A stretch of DNA of 64,000 bases from Mycolicibacterium brisbanense (GCF_001570425.1 NZ_BCSX01000011.1:124001-188000), one strand, 5' to 3'; counted from the first letter of the stretch, positions 51,736-61,098 are shown. The notes: generated by a model not told the origin, from the letters alone. Numbers and translations are program-made.

Positions 51736-54051
51736 GTGATTATTCGGAGCCCATCAGCTAACGGGTACCCTGTTGCGGTGACGCTCGGCATCGACCACCT
51801 CGCACGACGGATGTGGCCGACCGTACCGGCGTCTTCCGAGTCTGGGCAGGTGGAGTCTCAGTCGGGCGAGCTCGACACCGGTGCGTCGACCGGATTGCCT
51901 GCAGGCACTCCGTTGGTCGTCCTGGCGTCCTCGGCCCTGATTGCGCTCTCACTTGCGTTGACGTTGCTGACGATGGGCGGGGCCGCCGACATGGTGCCGG
52001 CAGGCATCAGGACTGTCATCGTGTCCCTCGTTGCGATCACCCTGCCGGGGATTCCGGCGGCGGCGCTGCTGAAGCTGCCCACGAACGGTGTCTTCGGCGG
52101 CGTTGCGGTCAGTACGTCGATCGCGTGCAACATTCTGCTGTCGCAAGCGAACATCATCGGCAATTGGCATCAGCCGTATTCGATTCAATTCGTGCTGTTG
52201 ATCGCATCGGCTGTCGCAACGTGTTTTCTGGCCCGGCAATGGCGGTTGAACCGCGAGTCGATCGGTATTCCCGCTGCCGTGGCCGCTGTGCGGGAACGAT
52301 TGGCGCCCAAGGGTAATCGTGTCCCCAGCATCGTTCTGCTCGCCGCGGCGATCGGCTGCTTTGTCTCGGCGGTGCTGCGGTTGGACACCATGGCGGTCGG
52401 CAACCTGGGCTTGATCGCCGCTCTGGGCGTGGACTACTTCATCGGTCTCGGTTTGTTGGCTGTTGTTCTCGTGATCGAGTACCGCCGGGCCGGAACCGAC
52501 CGTGCGATGTTGTCTGTGTCGAATGTCGTTCTGATCGCGTACATCACCATGCCCGTGGGCTGGGCTGACCGCACGGCTCCATTCGTGACCGCCTATGTGC
52601 ACCAGTTCATCAGTGACTGGATCCTGAGACTCGACGCGCTTCCGCCACCACTTGACGCACGCATCAGCTGGGCGGGATTCTTCGCGGCGGCGGCCCGGCT
52701 GACAACCATTGGAGGACTCGGTACCAGCGGGGCATTCCTGGTCAGCGCGTCACTGGTATTCGGGATTCTGTTGATGTTCCCGGTATACGCCATTGGGCTC
52801 GCGGTTTGCCGTACCGAGAAGCTGGCCTGGCTGACCGTGACGTCGCTGACCCTCTTCAACTGGTACCAGCAGGATTATTTTGCGCCCCAGGCTGTGGGCA
52901 TGCAGTTCTATGCGACCATCCTGGCCGTTCTGCTCTGGCAACTGCGTAGTTCCGCGATCCCCGCGCTTCGCGGGGGATGGCTACACCGCTGCCTGACGTC
53001 CTGGATGCGGGTACCCGGCAGGGTTGCCGGGCGGGGCCCGTACTGGACCCAGTCGGTGGAACTGGTTCTCCTGCTGATCGTCGCTGCCCTGGTCGTCGCG
53101 CACCAGCTCACGCCACTGGTGACCATCGAGACACTGGTCATTTTCTCGTTGCTGGGGTTGACTCGCCACAAGTTGCTCTGGGTGGCCGCCGCTCTCGTGT
53201 TCGTCGCCTGGTTTCTCTACGGGGCGTACGCGTACTGGGAGGGACATATCGGCGGGCTTCTGGCCGACATGGGTGGAGTCGACCAGAATCTCAATTCGAG
53301 TGTGGCGCCGAGGATTTCAGGTGATCCCGACTACAGCCGCATGCAGTACCTGAGGATCGGCGCCTCCCTGCTGTTGCTCGGCTTCGCCGGCCTCGGATGG
53401 TTCAGGCTGCCGCGGGACGGTCATCGCTTCCTGATGATGCTGCTCGCGCTGAGTCCGTTCGGCATCGTCGTGGTGCAAAGCTACGGCGGCGAGGTGGCGA
53501 TTCGGTGCTTCCTCTACGCATCACCGATGTTGGCCGCGCTCATGTCGATGGCGCTGCTCCCGGTGATCCAACTGCAGCTGCCAGAGCGGATCCGCATGCT
53601 CTCGGGTGTTGCAGGCTTCGCGATCGTGTTCGCTCTGGGGGTTCTCGTTACCACCAACCGCGGTTTGAACGTCTCCTTCGAGCACACCACGCGTGAAGAA
53701 CTCGCAATATCCAGCCAAGTCGTCCGGCAGGTCGACCCCGATCAGCTGGCCTATTGGGGCCAAGGCGCGGCGTATGGGATACCCAAGGGATTCGACCTGT
53801 CCGACGACTGCGTCGTTTCGGCTCGAGCGCTGGCGAACTGCACCGCCTCGCCCGCGGTTCGGTATGCGATCATCTCGGACCAAGACAAGAAGTACCTTCA
53901 ATACCGGTCCGGTGTCCGGCCCGAGGCTTTCGCCAGCGCCGTCGACATCTTGACTTCGGAGGAGGGGTTCGAGGTGGTGTACCGCTCAGAACAGATGATG
54001 GTCCTGAAGAAGCGGGACGCAGCCGCGGTCACGCTCAGGTGGCCGTCGTGA
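51736..54051 (+). CDS. Large polytopic membrane protein, possible GT-C or polymerase-type
   Basis: GTG 51736 (AGAAGG upstream; GTG 51778 alternative) gives about 771 residues with an N-terminal hydrophilic stretch and roughly 12 or more hydrophobic segments, including SALIALSLALTLLTMGG and IGLGLLAVVLVIEYR, and a C-terminal soluble region (about 620-771). The pattern of many helices with a C-terminal extracytoplasmic domain resembles mycobacterial GT-C arabinosyltransferases or glycan polymerases, but no signature motif was identified. It would act at the membrane on the glycan. A tiny membrane gene overlaps its end. Confidence 0.6.
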   Translation: MIIRSPSANGYPVAVTLGIDHLARRMWPTVPASSESGQVESQSGELDTGASTGLPAGTPLVVLASSALIALSLALTLLTMGGAADMVPAGIRTVIVSLVAITLPGIPAAALLKLPTNGVFGGVAVSTSIACNILLSQANIIGNWHQPYSIQFVLLIASAVATCFLARQWRLNRESIGIPAAVAAVRERLAPKGNRVPSIVLLAAAIGCFVSAVLRLDTMAVGNLGLIAALGVDYFIGLGLLAVVLVIEYRRAGTDRAMLSVSNVVLIAYITMPVGWADRTAPFVTAYVHQFISDWILRLDALPPPLDARISWAGFFAAAARLTTIGGLGTSGAFLVSASLVFGILLMFPVYAIGLAVCRTEKLAWLTVTSLTLFNWYQQDYFAPQAVGMQFYATILAVLLWQLRSSAIPALRGGWLHRCLTSWMRVPGRVAGRGPYWTQSVELVLLLIVAALVVAHQLTPLVTIETLVIFSLLGLTRHKLLWVAAALVFVAWFLYGAYAYWEGHIGGLLADMGGVDQNLNSSVAPRISGDPDYSRMQYLRIGASLLLLGFAGLGWFRLPRDGHRFLMMLLALSPFGIVVVQSYGGEVAIRCFLYASPMLAALMSMALLPVIQLQLPERIRMLSGVAGFAIVFALGVLVTTNRGLNVSFEHTTREELAISSQVVRQVDPDQLAYWGQGAAYGIPKGFDLSDDCVVSARALANCTASPAVRYAIISDQDKKYLQYRSGVRPEAFASAVDILTSEEGFEVVYRSEQMMVLKKRDAAAVTLRWPS

Positions 54052-54242
54052 TCGGGGCCGCCCTGTTCGTCTTCGCGGGTGTTCTCTACGTGTACACGAA
54101 CTATCAGCGTGAGCGAACGGTGCCAGAGGACGGAGCATCGCGGCTGGATCGGGGTACCGCACTGCTCGTGCTCGAGACGGTGTGCTGCGCCCTGGGTGCT
54201 GTTGCGGTCGCAGTCGTTCACATGATGACCTTCGTCTCCTGA
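54048..54242 (+). CDS. Small two-helix membrane protein
   Basis: A GTG at 54048 overlaps the stop of the large membrane protein (GTGA), giving 64 residues with two hydrophobic helices (VIGAALFVFAGVLYVY and LLVLETVCCALGAVAVAVVH) around a short charged loop (YQRERTVPEDGASRLDRG). AGGTGG lies upstream. Translational coupling suggests it is a partner or stabiliser of the large membrane protein. Confidence 0.6.
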   Translation: MIGAALFVFAGVLYVYTNYQRERTVPEDGASRLDRGTALLVLETVCCALGAVAVAVVHMMTFVS

Positions 54243-54438
54243 CCAGAGGGCGCGCAGCCGCGGTCCCGCCCGCAGGAACTCGTAGCGGATTCGCCAGTAT
54301 TGCGTGAGTCGGGTACTTTTTCTCCGGGCGGTGCAGCTTTGGCAAAGCTGTAACGACCGCGATTCGGTCGGGCATCGTGCAACGGGTGACGGACTGCGTC
54401 GCTGGATTCAGGCGTTATCGAGAGGCGTCGAGGTGACT

Positions 54439-55230
54439 GTGAGTGACCGCCGGGGAACGTTGACGGCGATCTGCGACTCCGGTCATGAAAACCCGACGGA
54501 CCGGCTGTTCTGTGGCGAATGCGGCCTTGCACTGATGCCCGACATTGTCACGTGCCCTTTCGGGCACGTGAGTTCTGCCGGGCAGCGATTCTGTGGGGAT
54601 TGCGGAGCGCCGGTCGCGCCGCCAGTTGGTGCCCCGAACAATGGCACGACAGGCCGTTGGGCTACCGATCTGACCGGCCGCCATCAATATCGGTTCTGGG
54701 ACGGTCACACGTGGACCGCATACGTATCGGACAAGGGCAAGTTCGGCATCAATCGCTACTCCGGGGCCGTCGGGCGCCCGGATTCGTGGGTCGCCGTTGC
54801 CGTTGCGCTCGCCACGGTGTGTCTGCTTCTGGGGGCTGCCGTCGACGTATGGGTGCAGCTGTCGCGGGTGAGTTCGGGTGGAGAAAGCACTTCGGAAGCG
54901 GCGACGACAACCTCGACCGCAGCTGAACCGTCGCCTCCGCCGGCACCGGGTGCTCCGCCGCCGGCGGCGCTCCCGAACGGACCGGCGGTGATCGCCTCGC
55001 CGTGCCGCCCGGGCGGGGGTAATGGCACCACGGCCGACGGATCTGTCGCATACTGTGAACTTCTGGCAACGACCGACAAACATCTGTGGTCGCTCTATCA
55101 AGGAGATATCCCGTTCCCCGACGTCAATGACGGGACCGATCCCGCAGTCGGTGTATGCATGGTCCAGACGGAGCGGACCATGCCGGATTGCCTCGACTAT
55201 CTCAAGCGGGCCGGCGGCCCGGAGGGCTGA
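54439..55230 (+). CDS. Double zinc-ribbon membrane protein with DUF2510
   Basis: I chose GTG 54439, with GAGGTGACT upstream, giving 263 residues; an in-frame start at 54304 adds a basic N-terminus. Two zinc knuckles have Cys12, His16, Cys25, Cys28 and Cys39, His43, Cys52, Cys55. A DUF2510 module follows (TTGRWATDLTGRHQYRFWDG to TAYVSDKG), then one membrane segment (about 115-138) and a Ser/Thr/Pro-rich exported part. DUF2510 proteins are common membrane-associated actinobacterial proteins of unknown role; zinc ribbons suggest protein or nucleic acid binding on the cytoplasmic side. Confidence 0.75.
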   Translation: MSDRRGTLTAICDSGHENPTDRLFCGECGLALMPDIVTCPFGHVSSAGQRFCGDCGAPVAPPVGAPNNGTTGRWATDLTGRHQYRFWDGHTWTAYVSDKGKFGINRYSGAVGRPDSWVAVAVALATVCLLLGAAVDVWVQLSRVSSGGESTSEAATTTSTAAEPSPPPAPGAPPPAALPNGPAVIASPCRPGGGNGTTADGSVAYCELLATTDKHLWSLYQGDIPFPDVNDGTDPAVGVCMVQTERTMPDCLDYLKRAGGPEG

Positions 55231-55237
55231 TCCTCCG
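55220..55237. terminator. Hairpin after the zinc-ribbon gene
   Basis: CGGAGG-GCTGAT-CCTCCG is a 6-bp stem containing the stop of the preceding gene. There is no U-tract. It lies before the convergent small Cys/His-rich gene and could separate them. Confidence 0.35.
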
Positions 55238-55258
55238 AATCATCGGGCGAACGGAAAA

Positions 55259-55447
55259 TCATTGCCCATTCAAGGAATTCGGGTGCTCGCGACCGCCGTG
55301 TACCAGGCGCGATGTCAACGCACCGAGCCTGCCGCGGAAGGTGTTGGGCCGATAACGGCGGCACGGACACAACGCGCAATCCGTGCCGCGTCGATAGTGC
55401 TGATGCGCCGAATGCTGATGACCACATTGGCAATCACTGTGACGCAT
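55259..55447 (-). CDS. Small Cys/His-rich protein
   Basis: A short frame of 62 residues (ATG 55447; GTG 55501 possible) has CQCGHQHSAHQHYRRGTDC followed by ALCPCRRYRP, with Cys6, Cys8, His10, Cys24, Cys27 and Cys29. The CGH-x3-HxHYRxGxDCxxCxC pattern resembles small actinobacterial hypothetical proteins I recognise as a type, probably zinc-binding. The C-terminus is basic. The ribosome site is not obvious. It is convergent with the zinc-ribbon/DUF2510 gene and marks the right edge of the glycan island. Confidence 0.55.
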   Translation of the reverse strand: MRHSDCQCGHQHSAHQHYRRGTDCALCPCRRYRPNTFRGRLGALTSRLVHGGREHPNSLNGQ

Positions 55448-55620
55448 TCGACAACGATAGCGAATTTCAGGCCCAACTGTCGTGACATCGGCCGCGTTCA
55501 CCGCCCGCGACCTCCGGTTGGCTCGGTGGGATAGCCGGCAACCGTTGCCGGATGCATGGGCGGTGTCTGGAGAAGGTATGTGGCCAAAGCGAATTCAGCG
55601 GATTGTCGGCGGGCGCCCAC

Positions 55621-56481
55621 CTAAGCCGGAACGAGTTCCACGCCGGAGAGCACGACCGTGTTGTCGCGACTCGGTGCGGTCAGCACGCCGACGAACCGGC
55701 CGTCTTCCTTCCAGATGTTGGCCTGCAGCGTTTCTCCGGGGAACACCACGCCGGCGAAGCGGGCGCCGTAGCTCGCTACCTGTGTCACGTCGCCGTCGAG
55801 CAGATTGTCCACGATGGCCTTGCAGCCGATGCCGTAGGTGCACAGGCCGTGCAGAATCGGCCGGTCGAACCCGGCGGCCGCGGCGAACGCGGGATCCGAG
55901 TGCAACGGGTTGCGGTCCCCGCAGAGCCGGTACAGCAGTGCCTGCTGCGGCAGCGTGGGCAGCGGAACTTCGAGATCCGGTGCGCGATCGGGGATTTCGG
56001 CGGACGTGGACGGACCGCGCTCGCCGCCGAAGCCACCTTCGCCGCGGGCGAAGATCGACCGCTTGGTGGTCCACAGGACCTTGCCTGCCGGATCGGTCAC
56101 CGTGGTCTCGCTGACGATGACCGCAGCCTTGCCCTTGTCCCAGATCTCGGTGAACCGCTGCACCGACTTCGCGGTCCCGCTGGGCGGGATCGGGCCCGGC
56201 ACGCTGACCGCCTCGCTGGCGTGCAGCACCTTGGACAGCTCGATGTCGATGCCGGGGAACTGCACCGTCGGCGGAGCGGTCATGTGAAAGCTGGCGGCGA
56301 CGTTGCCGAAGGTCGGCAGCACCTGGGGGGTGTCGTCGGTCAGGTAGCGCAGCTCGCGCGGGGCCATCGGGTCGGCACCGGCGCCGAGACCCAGGTGATA
56401 CAGCTGGATATCGCTGCTGGTCCACGAGAATTCGATGGGATCCAATTCAGCGGCGAGCGCTTTGTCGACATCGATGGGCAT
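55621..56481 (-). CDS. chsH3: Steroid side-chain enoyl-CoA hydratase ChsH3 (hsd4B-like MaoC)
   Basis: 286 residues with a double-hotdog fold; the C-terminal hotdog carries the hydratase-2 motif CGDRNPLHSDPAFAAAAGFD followed by PILHG, with catalytic Asp and His. In M. tuberculosis the orthologous position (Rv3538) encodes ChsH3, which hydrates the 3-oxo-cholest-4,22-dien-24-oyl-CoA stage of side-chain beta-oxidation. It is immediately downstream of kstD (1 bp) as part of one operon, matching M. tuberculosis order. Confidence 0.87.
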   Translation of the reverse strand: MPIDVDKALAAELDPIEFSWTSSDIQLYHLGLGAGADPMAPRELRYLTDDTPQVLPTFGNVAASFHMTAPPTVQFPGIDIELSKVLHASEAVSVPGPIPPSGTAKSVQRFTEIWDKGKAAVIVSETTVTDPAGKVLWTTKRSIFARGEGGFGGERGPSTSAEIPDRAPDLEVPLPTLPQQALLYRLCGDRNPLHSDPAFAAAAGFDRPILHGLCTYGIGCKAIVDNLLDGDVTQVASYGARFAGVVFPGETLQANIWKEDGRFVGVLTAPSRDNTVVLSGVELVPA

Positions 56482-56482
56482 A

Positions 56483-58195
56483 TCAGGCCTTTCGCGAGTT
56501 GGATGTCGCCGCCGGGGCGGCTCCGGCGATATCGAGAGCCGCCAGGTATCCGAATGTCATCGCGGGGCCGATGGTCCCGCCGGGGCCGGGGTAGGTGTGC
56601 CCCATCACCGGCGAGCTGACGTTACCCGCGGCGTAGAGGCCCTCGATGACGGAGTTGTCGTCGCGCAGCGCCCTGCCGTGGACATCGGTGCGCACACCGC
56701 CCTTGGTGCCGAGGTCCCCGGGCACCATCTTGGCTGCGTAGAACGGGCCGTGTTTGATCTCGCCGAGGTTCGGGTTCGGCTTGTTGGTGGGGTCGCCGTA
56801 GTAGCGGTCGTAGGCGCTGTCGCCGCGCTTGAAGTCCGCGTCGACGCCCGTGCGGGCGAAGCCGTTGAACCTCTCGACGGTCTGGGCGAAGGCGTCGGCA
56901 GGCACGCCCATCTTCTCCGCGAGCTCGGCCAGGGTCGATGCCGTCACCACCACGCCGGATTCCAGCCACCGCTTCGGAATGCGTTGTCCGGGTTGAAGTC
57001 CCGCGAAGATGTAGCGGTTGCGGTACTGCTGGTCGAAGACCAGCCAGGCAGGGACGTTCTCGCCAGGACCCGGTCCCTGTCCGTACTGCCCGCCGTACAT
57101 GTGGTGGCAGGCCTCGACGTAGGGCATGGACTCGTTCATGAACCGCTTGCCCGCCATGTTGACGATGATCGAGCCGGGGGAGTTGCGCTCCGAGAGTGCG
57201 AACCACGGGGCGTCGACGAGCGGGACCGTGGGCCCCCACCACGCGTCCTCCATGAGTTCCAATGCCGCACCGAGCTTTTCGGCGGCCAGGATGCCATCAC
57301 CGGTGTTGGCCTTGGCGCCCACGGTCCAGTCGGTGGTGATGGGCGCGCGCTGATACTTGACCCGCATCTGCTCGTTGTGTTCGAAGCCGCCACTGCCGAG
57401 GATGACGCCGCGCCGGGCCCGGATCAGTTCCGGCTCAGCCGATTCCGGTGAACCTGCCGTGCGCACATAGATACCGCGCACCGCGCCGTCCTCGACGTAG
57501 AGGTCGGTCAGTGCGGTGTTGAGCAGAACCGGCACACCGGCGTCGCGCAGCCCGATGCGCAACGGCGCGATCAGGGCACGACCCATCCCGACGAGGTTCT
57601 TGCCGGTGGCGTTGGCCCACATGGACCGGATGCCGACCTTGAGGCTGCGCAGCACGCCGCGGGGATGACGCTTGAGCTGGTTGAGCCGCACGTAGTCCTG
57701 CTGCATCACGACCATGTTCATCGGCACCTTGCCGTATGGCGGTTCCAGGCCGTCCAGGTCGGGGCCGAGCTTCTTGGCGTTGAACGGCTTGGGTTCCACC
57801 GAACGACCGGTGGGCTTGCCGCCCGGTGTCTCCGGGTAGTAGTCGGAGTATCCCGGCACCCAGCAGAGCTTCAGTGGCGAATTCTTGAGAACGAACGACA
57901 GCATCTCCGGACCACGGTCCAAATAGGTGTCGATCTTCTCCGGCGGCACCACGTCGCCGATGATCGTGTGGAGATACGTGCGGGCGGCATCCCGGGTGTC
58001 TTTGACCCCGTCACGCTTGAGAATCTCGTTGTTCGGGATCCACACCCCGCCGCCGGATCGCGCGGTGGAACCTCCATAGTGCGGGGCCTTCTCTACCAGT
58101 ACTGTCGAGAGGCCCTGGTGGGCAGCGGTGAGGGCGGCGACCATGCCGGCAGCACCGCTGCCGACCACGACGACGTCATACTCCTGTCCAGTCAT
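56483..58195 (-). CDS. kstD: 3-ketosteroid delta1-dehydrogenase KstD
   Basis: ATG 58195 gives 570 residues; the flavin motif VVVVGSGAAGMVAAL begins at residue 8, and the family signature GGSTARSGGGVWIPNN follows. YGDPTNKPNPNLGEI and the C-terminal GAGGTIGPAMTFGYLAA-type segment are also typical. KstD inserts the 1,2-double bond into ring A, which lets the ring be opened by KshAB. A KstR operator sits 1 bp upstream of the start. A longer start at 58270 would cross that operator and is rejected. Confidence 0.93.
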   Translation of the reverse strand: MTGQEYDVVVVGSGAAGMVAALTAAHQGLSTVLVEKAPHYGGSTARSGGGVWIPNNEILKRDGVKDTRDAARTYLHTIIGDVVPPEKIDTYLDRGPEMLSFVLKNSPLKLCWVPGYSDYYPETPGGKPTGRSVEPKPFNAKKLGPDLDGLEPPYGKVPMNMVVMQQDYVRLNQLKRHPRGVLRSLKVGIRSMWANATGKNLVGMGRALIAPLRIGLRDAGVPVLLNTALTDLYVEDGAVRGIYVRTAGSPESAEPELIRARRGVILGSGGFEHNEQMRVKYQRAPITTDWTVGAKANTGDGILAAEKLGAALELMEDAWWGPTVPLVDAPWFALSERNSPGSIIVNMAGKRFMNESMPYVEACHHMYGGQYGQGPGPGENVPAWLVFDQQYRNRYIFAGLQPGQRIPKRWLESGVVVTASTLAELAEKMGVPADAFAQTVERFNGFARTGVDADFKRGDSAYDRYYGDPTNKPNPNLGEIKHGPFYAAKMVPGDLGTKGGVRTDVHGRALRDDNSVIEGLYAAGNVSSPVMGHTYPGPGGTIGPAMTFGYLAALDIAGAAPAATSNSRKA

Positions 58196-58196
58196 G

Positions 58197-58210
58197 TAGA
58201 ACACGTTATA
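58197..58210. promoter_or_regulatory. KstR operator, kstD/hsaE
   Basis: TAGAACACGTTATA fits TnnAACnnGTTnnA. It lies between divergent kstD (start 58195) and hsaE (start 58269) and shares its central TAGAACACGTT with the fadA5/cyp125 site at 21958, so both halves of the split cholesterol cluster stay under KstR. Confidence 0.85.
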
Positions 58211-58268
58211 GAATTGGCCGGCTATCCAACAACTGTCCCGGTCAAACAAGTGAGGGGACTTCATCACC

Positions 58269-59054
58269 ATGCTGAGCGTCGAGGTTCGTGATCAGCTGGC
58301 AGCAGACCTGGCCCAGGCCGAGCGCAGCCAGGTTCCGACCACCCCGCTGACCGATCGGTACGGCGACATCGATGTGGTGGATGCCTACGAGATCCAGCTG
58401 ATCAACATCCGGGCGCGCGTGGCCGCGGGCGCCAAGGTGATCGGCCACAAGGTCGGGCTGTCGAGTAAGGCCATGCAGGACATGATGGGCGTCGATGAGC
58501 CCGACTACGGACATCTCCTCGATGACATGCAGGTTTTCGAGAACGTGCCGGTCAAGTCGTCGAAGTACCTCTATCCGCGGGTCGAGGTCGAGGTGGGGTT
58601 CATCCTTGCCGACGATCTGCCCGGGGCGGGGTGCACCGAGGAGGATGTGCTGGCCGCGACCGCGGCGTTCGCGCCTGCGATCGAGTTGATCGACACCCGG
58701 ATCACCAATTGGCAGATCAAGTTGTGCGACACGATCGCCGACAACGCGTCCTCGGCGGGATGGGTGCTCGGGGAGGCGCGGGTGTCGCCCAAGGATGTGG
58801 ATATCCGGGCCATCGACGCGGTGTTGACCAACCGTGGTGAGGTGGTCGCGGAGGGGCGTAGCGATGCGGTGCTGGGTAATCCGGTGACCGCGGTGGCCTG
58901 GTTGGCCCGCAAGGTGGAGAGTTTCGGTGTGCGTCTGAAGGCCGGCGACATCGTGTTGCCGGGCTCGTGCACGCGTGCGATAGATGCACCTGCGGGCAGC
59001 GATTTCGTGGCCGAGTTCACCGGGTTAGGTTCAGTAAGACTGAGTTTCGAATAG
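58269..59054 (+). CDS. hsaE: 2-hydroxyhexa-2,4-dienoate hydratase HsaE
   Basis: 261 residues of the MhpD/HpaH fold: IGHKVGLSSKAMQDMMGVDE and PRVEVEVGFILADDL contain the metal-binding acidic pattern of the family, and ITNWQIKLCDTIADNASSAG matches. HsaE hydrates 2-hydroxyhexa-2,4-dienoate, from steroid ring A and B cleavage, to 4-hydroxy-2-oxohexanoate. It heads the hsaE-hsaG-hsaF operon. Confidence 0.92.
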   Translation: MLSVEVRDQLAADLAQAERSQVPTTPLTDRYGDIDVVDAYEIQLINIRARVAAGAKVIGHKVGLSSKAMQDMMGVDEPDYGHLLDDMQVFENVPVKSSKYLYPRVEVEVGFILADDLPGAGCTEEDVLAATAAFAPAIELIDTRITNWQIKLCDTIADNASSAGWVLGEARVSPKDVDIRAIDAVLTNRGEVVAEGRSDAVLGNPVTAVAWLARKVESFGVRLKAGDIVLPGSCTRAIDAPAGSDFVAEFTGLGSVRLSFE

Positions 59055-59075
59055 ATTCGAATATAAGGAGCCGAT

Positions 59076-59990
59076 ATGGCTGACAAGGCATCCGTTGCCA
59101 TCGTCGGGTCGGGCAACATCAGTACCGACCTGCTGTACAAACTGCTGCGGTCGCAGTGGCTGGAGCCGCGCTGGATGATCGGCATCGACCCGCAGTCCGA
59201 AGGTCTGGCCCGGGCCCGCAAGCTGGGCTTGGAAACCAGCCACGAGGGGGTGGATTGGCTTCTGGCGCAAGATGAGAAGCCGGATCTGGTGTTCGAGGCG
59301 ACCAGTGCCTACGTGCATCGCGACGCCGCACCGCGCTACGCCGAGGCTGGGATCCGCGCGATCGACCTGACCCCGGCCGCGGTCGGCCCCGGCGTCATCC
59401 CGCCGGCGAATTTGCGCGCACACCTGGACGCACCCAACGTCAACATGGTCACCTGCGGTGGGCAGGCCACCATCCCGATGGTGTACGCGGTGTCGCGTGT
59501 GGTGGAGGTGCCGTACGCCGAGATCGTGGCATCGGTGTCGTCTGCCTCGGCCGGTCCGGGTACCCGGGCCAACATCGACGAATTCACCAAGACCACCAGT
59601 GCGGGTGTGCGTGATATCGGTGGGGCCCGCAAGGGTAAGGCGATCATCATCCTCAACCCGGCCGAGCCGCCGATGATCATGCGCGACACCATCTTCTGCG
59701 CGATTCCCGAGGATGCGGATCATGGCGCGATCACGGCGTCGATCAAGGATGTGGTGGCCGAGGTGCAGACGTACGTGCCGGGCTACCGGCTGCTCAACGA
59801 GCCGCAGTTCGACGAGCCGTCGGTGGTCAACGGGGGCAACCACCTCGTCACCATTTTCGTGGAAGTGGAGGGTGCGGGTGACTACCTGCCGCCCTACGCT
59901 GGAAACCTGGACATCATGACCGCAGCGGCGACCAAGGTCGGCGAAGAGATCGCCAAAGAGTCGCTCAGCGTCGAGGAGGCAGTCCGATGA
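59076..59990 (+). CDS. hsaG: Acylating propionaldehyde/acetaldehyde dehydrogenase HsaG
   Basis: 304 residues; [20 protein letters not shown] is the NAD motif and [20 protein letters not shown] carries the catalytic Cys. It oxidises the aldehyde released by HsaF directly to an acyl-CoA, with channelling between the two enzymes. It overlaps hsaF by 4 bp (ATGA), in line with complex formation. Confidence 0.93.
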   Translation: MADKASVAIVGSGNISTDLLYKLLRSQWLEPRWMIGIDPQSEGLARARKLGLETSHEGVDWLLAQDEKPDLVFEATSAYVHRDAAPRYAEAGIRAIDLTPAAVGPGVIPPANLRAHLDAPNVNMVTCGGQATIPMVYAVSRVVEVPYAEIVASVSSASAGPGTRANIDEFTKTTSAGVRDIGGARKGKAIIILNPAEPPMIMRDTIFCAIPEDADHGAITASIKDVVAEVQTYVPGYRLLNEPQFDEPSVVNGGNHLVTIFVEVEGAGDYLPPYAGNLDIMTAAATKVGEEIAKESLSVEEAVR

Positions 59991-61042
59991 CCGCTGACAT
60001 TTTCTTCAACCCCGTGTGGGACGTCCGGATGACCGATACGTCGTTGCGCGACGGGAGCCATCACAAGCGTCATCAGTTCACCACCGACGAGGTCGGTGCC
60101 ATCGTCGCGGCGCTCGACGCCGCGGGTGTGCCGGTCATCGAGGTCACTCACGGCGACGGGTTGGGCGGTTCGAGCTTCAACTACGGGTTCTCCAAGACCC
60201 CTGAGCAGGAGCTGATCAAGCTGGCCGCCGAGACGGCCAAGGAAGCCAAGATCGCGTTCCTGATGCTGCCGGGGGTGGGCACCAAGGAAGACATCAAGGA
60301 AGCCCAGAACAACGGCGGGTCGATCTGCCGGATCGCGACGCACTGCACCGAGGCCGACGTGTCGATCCAGCACTTCGGTCTGGCTCGTGAGCTGGGTCTG
60401 GAGACGGTGGGGTTCCTGATGATGAGCCACACCATCAGCCCGGAGAAGCTGGCCAAGCAGGCCCGCATCATGGCCGACGCCGGATGCCAGTGCGTGTATG
60501 TCGTCGATTCGGCCGGTGCGCTGGTCTTGGACGGGGTGGCCGACCGGGTGGCGGCGTTGGTCGCCGAACTCGGCTCCGATGCGCAGGTGGGCTTTCACGG
60601 TCATGAGAACCTCGGCCTGGGGGTTGCCAACTCCATCGAGGCCGTGCGTGCGGGTGCCAAGCAGATCGACGGGTCGTGCCGCCGGTTCGGGGCAGGGGCG
60701 GGTAACGCACCGGTCGAGGCGCTCATCGGGGTGTTCGACAAGATCGGTGTGAAGACCGGGATCGACTTTTTCGACATCGCCGATGCTGCCGAAGAGGTTG
60801 TCGCACCGGCGATGCCGGCTGAATGCCTGCTCGATCGCAACGCGCTGATCATGGGCTACTCGGGTGTGTACTCCAGCTTCCTCAAGCACGCCATCCGCCA
60901 GTCCGAGCGCTACGGGGTACCCGCGCACCAGCTGCTGCACCGCGCCGGGCAGCGCAAGCTGATCGGCGGCCAGGAAGACCAGCTCATCGACATCGCCCTG
61001 GAAATCAAGCGCGAACAGGAAGCCGAGAAGGCGAAGGCCTGA
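59987..61042 (+). CDS. hsaF: 4-hydroxy-2-oxohexanoate aldolase HsaF
   Basis: 351 residues of the DmpG/HsaF aldolase; [17 protein letters not shown] holds the metal-binding and catalytic Asp/His residues, with [19 protein letters not shown] and [14 protein letters not shown]. It splits 4-hydroxy-2-oxohexanoate to pyruvate and propanal, which HsaG then oxidises. The gene ends before a strong bidirectional hairpin at 61064. Confidence 0.93.
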   Translation: MTADIFFNPVWDVRMTDTSLRDGSHHKRHQFTTDEVGAIVAALDAAGVPVIEVTHGDGLGGSSFNYGFSKTPEQELIKLAAETAKEAKIAFLMLPGVGTKEDIKEAQNNGGSICRIATHCTEADVSIQHFGLARELGLETVGFLMMSHTISPEKLAKQARIMADAGCQCVYVVDSAGALVLDGVADRVAALVAELGSDAQVGFHGHENLGLGVANSIEAVRAGAKQIDGSCRRFGAGAGNAPVEALIGVFDKIGVKTGIDFFDIADAAEEVVAPAMPAECLLDRNALIMGYSGVYSSFLKHAIRQSERYGVPAHQLLHRAGQRKLIGGQEDQLIDIALEIKREQEAEKAKA

Positions 61043-61063
61043 CCACGCGAGAAGGGTTGCCGC

Positions 61064-61093
61064 GCTGGGCCTTCCGCGATCGGAAGGCCCAGC
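61064..61093. terminator. Bidirectional terminator hairpin
   Basis: GCTGGGCCTTCCG and CGGAAGGCCCAGC pair perfectly over 13 bp around CGAT. It sits between the convergent hsaF (ends 61042) and NTF2-like gene (ends 61099). A short T-rich stretch (TCGTTTC) follows. Confidence 0.75.
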
Positions 61094-61098
61094 TCGTT

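Noticed and set aside
58196..58270. N-terminal extension of KstD
   Set aside because: It would place the KstR operator inside the coding region; family members start at the flavin-binding strand.
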